This document shows positions 18,644 to 27,009 of a DNA stretch of 64,000 nt, piece by piece. The position numbers and the translations under genes are program-made. The notes under the pieces are model-generated. The model made no database searches, was not told where the DNA came from, and saw nothing but the letters and a program-made list of their open reading frames with translations. Position 1 is the first letter of the stretch. Each line of letters opens with the position of its first letter. The stretch is from positions 1-64,000 of the forward strand of contig NZ_JABCPZ010000011.1 in the NCBI RefSeq assembly GCF_013283785.1, given 5' to 3'. The DNA comes from Nonomuraea antri. Its GTDB lineage: Bacteria; Actinomycetota; Actinomycetes; Streptosporangiales; Streptosporangiaceae.

Positions 18644-19564
18644 ATGTCCACGGAACAGCTCATCCTCGTCCTCGTCGTGGTCGCGGTGGTGGGCTTCGGA
18701 CTGGCACGCACGATCCGCATCATCCCCCAGGCCACGGCTGCGATCATCGAACGTCTCGGCCGTTACCACCGCACGCTGACGCCGGGGCTGAACCTGGTGG
18801 TGCCGTTCATCGACCGCATCAAGGACATGATCGACCTGCGTGAGCAGGTGGTCTCGTTCCCGCCGCAGCCGGTGATCACCTCCGACAACCTGGTCGTGTC
18901 CATCGACACGGTCATCTACTTCCAGGTCACCAACCCCAAGGCGGCCACGTACGAGATCGCGAACTTCCTGGTCGGCGTCGAGCAGTTGACCGTCACCACG
19001 CTGCGCAACGTGGTGGGCGGCATGGACCTGGAACGCACGCTCACCTCGCGCGAGGACATCAACACCGCGCTGCGCGGCGTGCTGGACGAGGCCACCGGCA
19101 AGTGGGGCATCCGGGTCAACCGGGTCGAGCTCAAGGCCATCGACCCGCCGGCCTCCATCCAGGACTCGATGGAGAAGCAGATGCGCGCCGACCGCGACAA
19201 GCGGGCCGCGGTGCTCACCGCCGAGGGCCAGCGGCAGGCGGCCATCCTGGCGGCGGAGGGCGAGAAGCAGGCGTCGGTGCTGCGGGCCAGGGGCGAGGCG
19301 GAGGCCGCCGTGCTGCGGGCCCAGGCCGAGGCCGAGGCGCAGGCCATGCGCGCCAAGGGCCAGGCGGACGCCATCGGCATGGTGTTCAAGGCCATCCACG
19401 AGGGCAAGCCGGACCAGCACCTGCTGGCCTACCAGTACCTGCAGACCCTGCCCGAGATCGCCAAGGGCGACGCGAACAAGGTGTGGATCGTGCCCTCGGA
19501 ACTGAGCAAGATCATCGAAAGTCTGGGCGGTCTGTTCCCGCCACCCAAGCCCCCGGCTGGCTGA
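18644..19564 (+). CDS. SPFH/Band 7 (stomatin/paraslipin-like) membrane protein
   Basis: 306 residues: N-terminal membrane helix (~5-23), SPFH domain (~25-185; RIIPQATAAIIERLGRY, PGLNLVVPFID), then an Ala/Glu-rich coiled coil (~190-250) with EAEAQAMRAKGQADAIG. Such proteins oligomerise at the membrane into microdomain-like assemblies. The usual NfeD partner is not adjacent. Ends with a Pro-rich tail. Confidence 0.9.
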   Translation: MSTEQLILVLVVVAVVGFGLARTIRIIPQATAAIIERLGRYHRTLTPGLNLVVPFIDRIKDMIDLREQVVSFPPQPVITSDNLVVSIDTVIYFQVTNPKAATYEIANFLVGVEQLTVTTLRNVVGGMDLERTLTSREDINTALRGVLDEATGKWGIRVNRVELKAIDPPASIQDSMEKQMRADRDKRAAVLTAEGQRQAAILAAEGEKQASVLRARGEAEAAVLRAQAEAEAQAMRAKGQADAIGMVFKAIHEGKPDQHLLAYQYLQTLPEIAKGDANKVWIVPSELSKIIESLGGLFPPPKPPAG

Positions 19565-19622
19565 CCATTGAGTACACCCGTCTAGGCTGCCCGGGAAATG
19601 GGTTCCGCGGGAGGAGTGCTCG

Positions 19623-20378
19623 GTGACCGGGTGGGAGTTGGTCGGTGTCTGCGCGGCCGGAGTGGCGGCTGGAGGTATCAACGCGGTCGTCGGGTCCGGC
19701 TCGCTGATCACCTTTCCCTCGCTGGTGGCCGTGGGGATCGACCCGGTGGTGGCCAACGTCTCGAACAGCATCGGCCTGGTGCCGGGCTCGTTCACCGGCG
19801 CGTACGGCTACCGCGCCGAGCTCAAGGGCCAGCGTGACCGCCTGATCCGCCTGGGCATGGCCTCGGCGCTCGGCTCGCTCGTCGGCGGCGTGCTGCTGCT
19901 GTACCTGGACCCGGACGTCTTCCAGGTGGTCGTGCCGATCCTCATCGGGCTGGCCTGCGTGCTGGTGGTCGTCCAGCCCAAGCTGAACGGCTGGCTGGCG
20001 GCCAGGCGCGAGCACGCGCACCCGCACGGCGGCCTGGGACTGTGGCTGGGCGTGCTGGCGGCGGGCATCTACGGCGGCTACTTCGGCGCCGCCCAGGGCG
20101 TGCTGCTGATCGGCCTGCTCGGCAGCTTCCTGGACGACGGCCTGCAACGCGTGAACGCGGCCAAGAACGTGTTGTCCCTGATCGTCAACGGCGTGGCGGC
20201 CGTGCTGTTCATCGCGATCGCCGAGGTCGACTGGTGGGCGGTGCTGGCGGTGGCGCTGGGCGCGATGGCGGGCGGGTTCATCGGCGCGAAGGTGGGCCGC
20301 CGCATCCCGGCGCCGGTGCTGCGTGGCGTCATCGTGGTGGTGGGAATCGCGGCGATAATCAAACTGGTGTACGGATAA
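19623..20378 (+). CDS. Sulfite exporter TauE/SafE family transporter
   Basis: 251 residues with about eight hydrophobic segments. The family hallmark at the N-terminus is visible: GGINAVVGSGSLITFPSLVAVG, and its internal repeat GGYFGAAQGVLLIGLLG, both typical of this anion/sulfur-compound transporter family. GTG start with GGGAGGAG about 7 nt upstream and a TAGGCT hexamer further up. Substrate not predictable from sequence. Confidence 0.9.
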   Translation: MTGWELVGVCAAGVAAGGINAVVGSGSLITFPSLVAVGIDPVVANVSNSIGLVPGSFTGAYGYRAELKGQRDRLIRLGMASALGSLVGGVLLLYLDPDVFQVVVPILIGLACVLVVVQPKLNGWLAARREHAHPHGGLGLWLGVLAAGIYGGYFGAAQGVLLIGLLGSFLDDGLQRVNAAKNVLSLIVNGVAAVLFIAIAEVDWWAVLAVALGAMAGGFIGAKVGRRIPAPVLRGVIVVVGIAAIIKLVYG

Positions 20379-20396
20379 ATATCGCCCCAAGAGGGT

Positions 20397-20651
20397 ATGA
20401 ATCTGTACATGAAGGGTGACCGGGTGGAGATCGTCATCGATGCGGGCAACGGCTCCCCGCGCACCTACGAGATCAGCGCGACGCGGGCGGGCCGCCGCGT
20501 CGAGGTGGCCAACCGGCGCGGGCTGGTCGAGGTCAGCGAGGTGACCCGGAGCGGCACGGCGGTCCGCACCGCCCGGTTCATGTCCAGCCGGATCCTCGCC
20601 CTCGTGGAGCACCCGGCTGACGAACCGGACGACACGGACGCCACCGGCTGA
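20397..20651 (+). CDS. Small conserved hypothetical protein
   Basis: 84 residues, beta-rich looking, basic core (ATRAGRRVEVANRRGLVEVSEV) and an acidic Asp/Glu-rich C-terminus. Starts 18 nt after the transporter stop. Two starts compete: ATG 20397 (GAGGG only 1-2 nt away) and ATG 20409 (12 nt away); neither spacing is ideal. No recognised domain. Confidence 0.65.
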   Translation: MNLYMKGDRVEIVIDAGNGSPRTYEISATRAGRRVEVANRRGLVEVSEVTRSGTAVRTARFMSSRILALVEHPADEPDDTDATG

Positions 20652-20705
20652 CGCACCGAGCGACGCGGACGACACCAGTTGACCTCCGCGCCGCGCGACG
20701 AAGGG

Positions 20706-21545
20706 TCAGCGGAAGTCCGCCGCGTGGTCGAGCGCCCACTGGCGGAACGTCAGCGCGGGCCGGCCGAGCAGCCGCGCCACCGTGTCCGTGCCCTTCTCCG
20801 GGCTGGCCACGAACTCGCCCCAGGCCCGCAGCGCCCCGTCGACGAACTTCTCGTCACCCCAGGCGGCCAGCAGCAGGGGCCGCGCCTCCTCGACGGGCAG
20901 TTCCTCCCAGCGCACCTCGCGGCCGACCGCCTCGCCGATCACTCGTACCTGCTCGGCCTGCGTGAGCTGCTCGGGCCCGCTGAGCACGTGGACGGCCCCG
21001 GCCTGTCCCGCGCTGGTGAGCGCGTGGACGGCCACCGCCGCGATGTCCTTCTCGTGGATCAGCGGCCGCGACGCCGCGCCGAACGGCCAGCGCACCACGC
21101 CCTGCTTGATCTGATCCGCCCACATGAGGGTGTTGGCCGCGAAGCCGCCGGGCCGCAACATCGTCCAGCTGATGCCGCTCTGCCTGATCAGCCGCTCCAC
21201 CGCCTGATGGAAGATGGTCGGCTCCTCGCCGTCGGCCAGGTCGGCGCCGTTGGCCGACAGGTACACCAGCCGCCGCGCGTGCTGGGCGATCGCCTTGATC
21301 ACGGGTTCGGCCGTCTCGGCGGCGAAACCCGGCCAGACGAGGAACACGCTCTCGACGTCGTCGAGCGCGGCCTCCAGCGTCTCGGGACGGGTCAGATCCC
21401 CCCGCACCACCTCGACCCCCTCGGGCAGCCGCGCCTTCGACGGGTCGCGCACCAGCGCGCGCACCTCGATGCCGGCCTCGGCCAGCTCGGTCACGACATG
21501 CCTGCCCACATTGCCGGTAGCCCCGGTCACCAGAATCTTGCTCAT
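20706..21545 (-). CDS. NmrA-like NAD(P)-binding oxidoreductase
   Basis: 279 residues, atypical SDR of the NmrA/QOR2 type. Nucleotide-binding TGATGNVGRHV (~7-17), VRGDLTRPETL, VYLSANGAD, then helical substrate region. Related proteins act as NAD(P)H quinone reductases or redox sensors; the substrate is unknown. ATG start with TACCGT 7 nt upstream and no RBS, so probably leaderless. It lies 29 nt downstream of the Rieske gene on the same strand. Confidence 0.88.
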   Translation of the reverse strand: MSKILVTGATGNVGRHVVTELAEAGIEVRALVRDPSKARLPEGVEVVRGDLTRPETLEAALDDVESVFLVWPGFAAETAEPVIKAIAQHARRLVYLSANGADLADGEEPTIFHQAVERLIRQSGISWTMLRPGGFAANTLMWADQIKQGVVRWPFGAASRPLIHEKDIAAVAVHALTSAGQAGAVHVLSGPEQLTQAEQVRVIGEAVGREVRWEELPVEEARPLLLAAWGDEKFVDGALRAWGEFVASPEKGTDTVARLLGRPALTFRQWALDHAADFR

Positions 21546-21552
21546 GGGTTCG

Positions 21553-21558
21553 ACGGTA
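21553..21558 (-). promoter_or_regulatory. -10 hexamer TACCGT, leaderless NmrA-like gene
   Basis: TACCGT on the minus strand, 7 nt before the ATG at 21545. Confidence 0.45.
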
Positions 21559-21574
21559 GAACCTCAAGCAAGGT

Positions 21575-22486
21575 TCAGGTCAACCCCGGCCGCACCTGGA
21601 TCGTCCCGTCACGCCTGATGCGCGTCTCGAACCTGGGCGCGGGCGCGGTGGCCGGCCCGTGCTTGACCGAGCCGTCGTCGAGCCTGAACGTGCTGCCGTG
21701 CCAGGGGCACACCACGCACGCCTCGCCGTTCTCCATCACCAGCCTGCCCTGGTGCAGCGGGCCCGCCAGATGCGGGCAGCGGTCGGCCAGCACGGTCACC
21801 GCGTCGCCCCTGCGCAGCACGAACAGCTGGATGTAGCCGAGCCTGCGGGCCACCGGACGGCCGTCGGGCAGGTCCTTCAGCGGGCACAGATCGTGCCAGC
21901 CCAGCGGCACCAGATGCGTCACCTCGGGCGCGTGGTTGGCCCCGGCCGCCTGCCGGTAGGCCATGTGACCGCCCAGGTAGCCGCCCAGCCCGCCGAGGCC
22001 GACCCCGGCGTAGCACAGCGCGCGCCCGGTGCTCTCGCGGCCGCGCAGCCTGGCCACCAGCGAGGCGGAGAACAGGCCGAGCGCGGCCACGTTCGCGGCC
22101 ATGTGGACCAGGCCGACCCGCTGCTGCTCGCGGTGCAGAGAGGACCAGTCAGTCAGCCCGGCCGCGGCCGTGGGCAGCGCGTTGACGATGCCGGTGACCA
22201 GCAGCAGCCTGGACGCCCGCGGATCGGCGTCGGCCAGGTCGAGCAGGGCGGCCGACAGCCAGCAGCCCAGGCTGACCGTGGCCAGCGGCGGGTGCAGCGG
22301 CTTGCCCGTGGGCACGCCGTGCAGCAGGTCGCGGAGCAGGCCCGGCTTGATGCGGTCGCGTACGGCCTTGGCCAGCACCCTGATCGGTTTGTCCATGGCC
22401 CTCGACTTCTCGAGCCGCTCGGCCAGGTCCACCGGTCCCACGAAACCCCGCAACTGCCGGCGCCTCGGGCGTACTGTCTCTTTCAC
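21575..22486 (-). CDS. Membrane Rieske [2Fe-2S] protein fused to DUF2231
   Basis: 303 residues. The N-terminal two-thirds is a DUF2231 membrane module (HPPLATVSLGCWLSAALLDL ~65-84; further helices at ~95-110, 127-142 and 155-172). The C-terminal third is a Rieske domain with ligands in CPHLAGPLHQG and CVVCPWHGSTF (Cys-X-His ... Cys-X2-His). Likely passes electrons between a membrane quinone pool and an unknown partner. GTG start with GGGGA 7 nt upstream. In a same-strand run with an HD hydrolase and a molybdopterin enzyme, which hints at a redox role. Confidence 0.88.
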   Translation of the reverse strand: MKETVRPRRRQLRGFVGPVDLAERLEKSRAMDKPIRVLAKAVRDRIKPGLLRDLLHGVPTGKPLHPPLATVSLGCWLSAALLDLADADPRASRLLLVTGIVNALPTAAAGLTDWSSLHREQQRVGLVHMAANVAALGLFSASLVARLRGRESTGRALCYAGVGLGGLGGYLGGHMAYRQAAGANHAPEVTHLVPLGWHDLCPLKDLPDGRPVARRLGYIQLFVLRRGDAVTVLADRCPHLAGPLHQGRLVMENGEACVVCPWHGSTFRLDDGSVKHGPATAPAPRFETRIRRDGTIQVRPGLT

Positions 22487-22516
22487 GACAAGTCCCCTAC
22501 CCCGGCGGTTGGGGGA

Positions 22517-23128
22517 TCACTCGGCCAGGTGACCCCGGGCCACGGAGAGTTCGACCAGCTCCAGGGCGTACGCGCCCAGCGAGGGCGAGCCTTCCTGGAT
22601 GATCCGCACCTTCTCGCGCACCTGGCCGGCCTTCACCTTGAACAGCGGCCAGGTGCCGCCTTCCGTGTGGTGATTGGCCAGGATCGGGGCGAAACGGTCG
22701 AGCGCCTTGGCGAATCTGGCCTCGGGCGTCTCCCTGGCCTCGAACTCGTCCCACAACGCCCGTATCCGCGCGCCCTGCTCTCTGGGGAGCAGGGCGAAGA
22801 TCCGGTCGGCGGCGGTGCGCTCGGCCGCGGCCTGGGCGGCCACGGCGACCTGGTCGTAGACGAAGGTGTCGCCGGCGTCGATCTCGACCAGGTCGTGCAC
22901 CAGCAGCATGGCCACGACCCGATGCAGGTCCGTGCCGGGTGGCGCGTGCTCGCCGAGGACCATCGCCAGCATGCCCACGTACCAGGAGTGCTCGGCGTCG
23001 TTCTCCCGGCGCGAGCCGTCGATGAGGAGGTTGCGGCGGACGATCCGCTTCAACTTGTCGATTTCGACGGCGAAGGCGATCTGGGCGTTCAGGCGGTCCT
23101 CTTCTGGCGCGATAGTCACGCGCGACAC
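22517..23128 (-). CDS. HD-domain hydrolase (HDDC2/YfbR-like)
   Basis: 203 residues. Metal-binding HD motifs: NDAEHSWYVG (~43-52), LLVHDLVEIDAGDTF (~75-89), and a later conserved Asp in DRFAPILAN. Proteins of this type are nucleotidase-like phosphohydrolases (5'-deoxynucleotidase in E. coli YfbR). GTG start directly after the molybdopterin gene's stop (1 nt gap), so translated from the same message. Confidence 0.85.
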   Translation of the reverse strand: MSRVTIAPEEDRLNAQIAFAVEIDKLKRIVRRNLLIDGSRRENDAEHSWYVGMLAMVLGEHAPPGTDLHRVVAMLLVHDLVEIDAGDTFVYDQVAVAAQAAAERTAADRIFALLPREQGARIRALWDEFEARETPEARFAKALDRFAPILANHHTEGGTWPLFKVKAGQVREKVRIIQEGSPSLGAYALELVELSVARGHLAE

Positions 23129-23129
23129 C

Positions 23130-25322
23130 CTAATGTGCGGTGATCACCCCGGTTGGCAAAATCGTGACCGGAACGCCGTTGAAGACCGCATTACCTGAGG
23201 GAACGTCGATCGAGGTCTCATCGGTCAACGTATTGACACTGACGCCGGGATTCCCGGCCGCCACCGACTGTGTGCTGCCGGCGTGCCCCCAGCCGTGCGG
23301 CAGGCTGACGACGCCCGGCATGATCGTGTCGGTGGGTTCGAGCGGCACCGTGAGCCGGCCCGCGGCCGAGCGGATCACCGCCTCGTCGCCGAGCCCGAGC
23401 CTGGCCACGTCGGCCGGGTTGATCTGCAGCGTGCAGGTGTTGCTGCCGCCGACCAGCGGGGCCACGTTGTGCAGCCAGCTGTTGTTCGAGCGCAGGTGCC
23501 GCCGCCCGATCAGGACGATCTCCGGCGGCTCCTCGTCCAGCCTGCCGCGCAGCCGGTCGACGTCCTCGATGAGCTGGGGCGGGGCGAGCTCGATCACGCC
23601 CGACACGGTCTTGAGCACCTCGGGCAGCCGCGGCTCCAGCGGGCCGAGGTCCAGGCCGTGCGGGTGCTCCAGCAGCTTGCGCAGCGACAGGTCGCCCTTG
23701 CCCGACCATTCGCCGTAGGGGCCGAGCCGCAGCATCAGGTCGAGCCTGCGCTCGCCGCCGTTGCGGCCGTCCAGGGCGGCGCTCAGCTCGGCCGCGTCGC
23801 GGCCCTCGACGCCCGATCCCGGCGTGTCGATCGCCTTGCGCAGCTGCTCGCCGATGACGAACTCGTCCAGGTCGCCGCCGTCCAGCCCGGACGCGATCAA
23901 CGCCAGCCTGGTCAGGATCTGCGACTCGGACTGCTGCCCGTCGAGCGGTAGCAGCGGCGGCGAGTAACGGGCGTAGTTCCTGACCGCGAACCCGAGCAGC
24001 GCGAAGTCGAAGTGCCCCGACTGCAACATGCGCGGCGGCGGCAGGATGACGTGCGCGTGCCTGGTCGTCTCGTTCAGGTACGGGTCGACGCTCACCATGA
24101 AGTCCAGCCCGGCGAACGCCTCGTCGAGCCTGGAGCCGTGCGGCGCCGACAGCACCGGGTTGCCGGCGATCGTGAGCAGGAACCTGATCTGGCCCTCGCC
24201 CGGCGTCTCGATCTCGTCGGCGAGCGTGGCCACCGGCAGCTCGCCGTTGGCCTCGGGCAGGCCCCTGACCCGGCTCTTCCACCGGCCCATCGTGTACGAC
24301 CTGCGCCTGGCCGCGAACTCGGTGGCGGGCTTGGGGAACATGGCGCCGCCGGGCCGGTCGAGGTTGCCCGTCAGCACGTTCAGCACGTCCACCAGCCATT
24401 GGGCGAGCGTGCCGAACTCGGCGGTGCAGGTGCCGATCCTGGCGTACACGGCCGCGGTGCGCGCCGCCGCCAGCTCCCTGGCCAGCCGGACGATCACCTC
24501 GGCGGGCACCCCGGTGCGCCGCGCGACCGCCTCAGGCGGGAAGTGCTTGGCCGCCTCGCGGACCTCGGCCAGCCCGTTGACCTGGTGCGTGACGGCGACC
24601 AGATCCTCGGCGAACAACGTGTGCACCAGCCCGAACAGCAGGTACGCGTCGGTGCCCGGCCGGACGAACACGTGCTCGTCGGCCAGGTCCGCGGTCCTGG
24701 TGCGGCGCGGGTCGACCACGACCAGCCGGCCGCCGCGGGCACGCAGGGCCTTGAGCCTGCCGGGGAAGTCGGGCGCGGTGCACAGCGAGCCGTTGGACTC
24801 CAGCGGGTTCGCGCCCAGCATCAGCAGGTGGTCGGTGCGGTCGAGGTCGGGGACCGGGATGGCCAGCGGGTGGCCGAACATCAGGCCGCTGGCCACGTGC
24901 TTGGGCATCTGGTCGGCGGTGCTGGCGGTGAAGACGTTGCGGGTGCCCAGGGCCTTGATCAGCGGCGTGGCGTAGAGCGCGCCGGCCATGCTGTGCGCGC
25001 TCGGGTTGCCGAGGTAGACGCCGACGGCCTGGCGGCCGTGCCGCTCGGTGACCTGGCCGAGGCCCCAGGCGACGGCGTCGAACGCCTCCTCCCAGCTCAC
25101 CTCGCGCCACAGGTCGCCGTCCCTGATCAGCGGCCTGCTCAGCCGGTCAGGGTCCTCGTCGAGCCGGCCGAGGCTGGCGCCCTTGGGGCAGATGAACCCC
25201 TTGCTGAACGGATCGTCCTTGTCGCCGCGCACGCTGGTCACGTGCCCGCCCTGGTCGAGCGTGAGTGTCAGGCCGCAGACGGCTTCGCAGAGGGGACAGG
25301 TCCTGTGGACGGTCGACGTCAT
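23130..25322 (-). CDS. Molybdopterin-dependent oxidoreductase (DMSO-reductase/formate-dehydrogenase superfamily)
   Basis: 730 residues. N-terminal [4Fe-4S] binding motif CPLCEAVC (~9-16) with the fourth Cys in ICPKGASLG (~45-53). Molybdopterin segments: YLGNPSAHSMAG, GANPLESNGSL, VVVDPRRTRTADLAD, and a C-terminal MopB-type dinucleotide-binding domain (IGRRHLRSNNSWLHNV; LPHGWGHAG). No signal peptide or Tat motif, so cytosolic. No obvious selenocysteine/cysteine active site could be fixed by eye, so the substrate is open. ATG 25322 is preferred over GTG 25325 because AGGAG sits 5 nt before it. Runs into HD and Rieske genes. Confidence 0.88.
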   Translation of the reverse strand: MTSTVHRTCPLCEAVCGLTLTLDQGGHVTSVRGDKDDPFSKGFICPKGASLGRLDEDPDRLSRPLIRDGDLWREVSWEEAFDAVAWGLGQVTERHGRQAVGVYLGNPSAHSMAGALYATPLIKALGTRNVFTASTADQMPKHVASGLMFGHPLAIPVPDLDRTDHLLMLGANPLESNGSLCTAPDFPGRLKALRARGGRLVVVDPRRTRTADLADEHVFVRPGTDAYLLFGLVHTLFAEDLVAVTHQVNGLAEVREAAKHFPPEAVARRTGVPAEVIVRLARELAAARTAAVYARIGTCTAEFGTLAQWLVDVLNVLTGNLDRPGGAMFPKPATEFAARRRSYTMGRWKSRVRGLPEANGELPVATLADEIETPGEGQIRFLLTIAGNPVLSAPHGSRLDEAFAGLDFMVSVDPYLNETTRHAHVILPPPRMLQSGHFDFALLGFAVRNYARYSPPLLPLDGQQSESQILTRLALIASGLDGGDLDEFVIGEQLRKAIDTPGSGVEGRDAAELSAALDGRNGGERRLDLMLRLGPYGEWSGKGDLSLRKLLEHPHGLDLGPLEPRLPEVLKTVSGVIELAPPQLIEDVDRLRGRLDEEPPEIVLIGRRHLRSNNSWLHNVAPLVGGSNTCTLQINPADVARLGLGDEAVIRSAAGRLTVPLEPTDTIMPGVVSLPHGWGHAGSTQSVAAGNPGVSVNTLTDETSIDVPSGNAVFNGVPVTILPTGVITAH

Positions 25323-25383
25323 CACGACTCCTGGGTTCGTCAGATGAACTCATCCATCTTGTCCCGCCTTGCCGACATGGGGA

Positions 25384-25413
25384 AGCCCCGGAGCCCCCGC
25401 GGTCTCCGGGGCT
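25384..25413 (-). terminator. Hairpin downstream of the 25475 gene (distal)
   Basis: AGCCCCGGAG / CTCCGGGGCT, 10-bp stem with a 10-nt loop; second of two tandem hairpins. Confidence 0.65.
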
Positions 25414-25418
25414 TTGCG

Positions 25419-25457
25419 CCAGGACGTGCCCCGCCCCATGCGTGGGGCACGTCCTGG
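25419..25457 (-). terminator. Hairpin downstream of the 25475 gene (proximal)
   Basis: Perfect 14-bp stem CCAGGACGTGCCCC / GGGGCACGTCCTGG with an 11-nt loop, right after the stop of the leftward 25475-26119 gene. Confidence 0.75.
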
Positions 25458-25474
25458 TGTTCAGCCGGGCTCTT

Positions 25475-26119
25475 TCAGCTCGCCTGCGGCAGGGCCAGGC
25501 CACGCAGATCAGGCGGCTCCTCGAGGTCGGGCCGCAGCGAGATCCACGCGTTGCGGCCGTACAGTCTGGCCAGTCCGGGGGAGATGGCGCCGGGCGTCTC
25601 CTCGCGGCGGACGATCTCCACGATCACCAGGTGCGCCCACCTGCGGTGCCGGTACACCTTGGCGCTCCTGGCCCAGCAGGCCGCCGCGATCTCCTCGTTG
25701 TACGCCTCGAACTCCTCGGCGCAGATGCCGGCCCTGGTCAGCATCAGCGCCTTCTCGCCGGTACGGGTCGGCGTGATCCACAGCACCAGCGGGATCCGGC
25801 CGGCCCTGGTGTGCATGGTGGTCTCCATGCACACCCGCTGCAGCCGGTGCCTGGAGACCACGCACCAGAAGTGCGCGACCAGCCAGTTGCGCCCCATCCT
25901 GGTGGCCGCGGGCACCGAGACCGCGGCGGTCAGCACGATGAACGGCACCCACCTGCCCTGCTGGGTGGCGCCCAGCAGGGTCAGGGTGAACAGTGCGAGA
26001 GCAGCCATGAACAGCAGTTCGCTGCGCGAGCGCCAGAGCCTGACCAGCAGGCCGCCGCCGCCGGAGGCCGGGAGGTCCTCGTTGGCCGGGAAGATCTGGT
26101 TGCGCGGGTTCCTCGACAC
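25475..26119 (-). CDS. Membrane protein resembling genes of integrative conjugative elements
   Basis: 214 residues: polar N-terminus, two membrane helices (~35-53 and ~58-76), then a cytosolic domain with RVCMETTMHTRAGRIPLVLW, MLTRAGICAEEFEAYNEEIAAACWA and RRWAHLVIVEIVRR. From memory this pattern matches accessory proteins beside FtsK/TraB-type genes of actinomycete integrative elements; no such gene is present here. GTG start one nt after the stop of the upstream small gene, so co-transcribed. Two terminators follow. Function unknown. Confidence 0.7.
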   Translation of the reverse strand: MSRNPRNQIFPANEDLPASGGGGLLVRLWRSRSELLFMAALALFTLTLLGATQQGRWVPFIVLTAAVSVPAATRMGRNWLVAHFWCVVSRHRLQRVCMETTMHTRAGRIPLVLWITPTRTGEKALMLTRAGICAEEFEAYNEEIAAACWARSAKVYRHRRWAHLVIVEIVRREETPGAISPGLARLYGRNAWISLRPDLEEPPDLRGLALPQAS

Positions 26120-26120
26120 G

Positions 26121-26336
26121 TCAGGACACCTCCTCTGGTACGCGCGGACCCACCTTGAGCTGGTCGAAGCGTGGGTCGCGGTAGCACCGGGCGCCGAAGC
26201 CAGTCCTGGTGACCGTCCAGCCCCTGTGCAGGGCGAACTCGTCGGGTTCCATGCAGATCTCGCGGTCCGCCCAGGCGACCAGTTCCCGGATCCGGGACTT
26301 GATTCGGCTGATTCCCTTGGTACCTTGTGAGTACAT
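26121..26336 (-). CDS. Small basic hypothetical protein, element-like
   Basis: 71 residues, start ATG 26336 chosen because GAAAGGGG lies just upstream of it, inside the longer 78-residue frame. Basic N-terminal helix (GISRIKSRIRELVAWADREI) followed by GWTVTRTGFGARCYRDPRFDQL. No known domain. First gene of the two-gene unit with the membrane protein at 25475; divergent from the XRE regulator across a 670-bp gap. Confidence 0.65.
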   Translation of the reverse strand: MYSQGTKGISRIKSRIRELVAWADREICMEPDEFALHRGWTVTRTGFGARCYRDPRFDQLKVGPRVPEEVS

Positions 26337-26773
26337 AGAAGACCCCTTTCGCGGCATTTCTAGAGGTGGCTTCTTGCGCCGGACCGCAGGCTGACGACCG
26401 GTTTCATCGCAGGGTGGCAGCCCGTGTGCGATGGACGGGGGGTCGGCCTCGGTTCGGCATTTCTCGTGCTCGAATGAGCGACAGGCGCGCGTTTCTTCAG
26501 CTGATTGCGAAGTCCTTCCGGCAAGCGTCCTCCCTGGGGCAGAGATTCATATCCGGGACGGCGACGTTGCCGGTGAGGCGCCCCTGGGCGGGGCGCGCGA
26601 GCGTGAGCGAAAGCCCCGACGTGCTCGGCCGTGTAGTCATCTCGGCCTCCCTCGTCCGGCGGGAAACTTCCTGGCTCGATCGTGCGCCTGAGAAGGCGCT
26701 GCTGCAATACCTCGCAGAAGAAAGATTGGCATTTCTTCCGTGGCTTGCTAGTTGGCTTGCCGCGCATGAACGT

Positions 26774-26786
26774 GTGCAACTTGCAC
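26774..26786. promoter_or_regulatory. Odd palindrome GTGCAA-C-TTGCAC
   Basis: Perfect 6+1+6 palindrome; its core recurs at 26911-26921. Confidence 0.45.
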
Positions 26787-26910
26787 GGGGCTGGTGGGAG
26801 GTCTGGTGATGTCGATGACCATCGTCCACCTCCCTCGCCTTGCAAGAACTTTCCTTGCTCTTACGCTCCTCCGATGAAAGCCTGCTGGCAAGTCTGTTCG
26901 GCAGTGCACA

Positions 26911-26921
26911 TGCAAGTTGCA
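26911..26921. promoter_or_regulatory. Odd palindrome TGCAA-G-TTGCA next to TAAGAT
   Basis: Same core as 26774-26786 read on the other strand. Ends 3 nt before TAAGAT (26925-26930), a plausible -10 of the XRE gene, so a bound protein would cover the promoter. Confidence 0.5.
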
Positions 26922-27009
26922 GTGTAAGATTGGGTGAACGGCTCGAATGGCAGGGCCCCTAAACGACCCCTTCCGGCTACACCTTCATTCCCGACAAGGA
27001 GAGTGGACG

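Larger units (their letters stand above)
26337..27009. other. 670-bp intergenic region between the element-like unit and the XRE gene
   Basis: Lower in GC than its surroundings, no credible gene. It contains two TGCAA-N-TTGCA palindromes (26774-26786 and 26911-26921) and a TAAGAT hexamer (26925-26930) just after the second. Confidence 0.6.

Noticed and set aside
26360..26845. 161-codon minus-strand frame in the XRE intergenic gap
   Set aside because: No start signal, composition unlike neighbouring proteins, covers operator-like palindromes.
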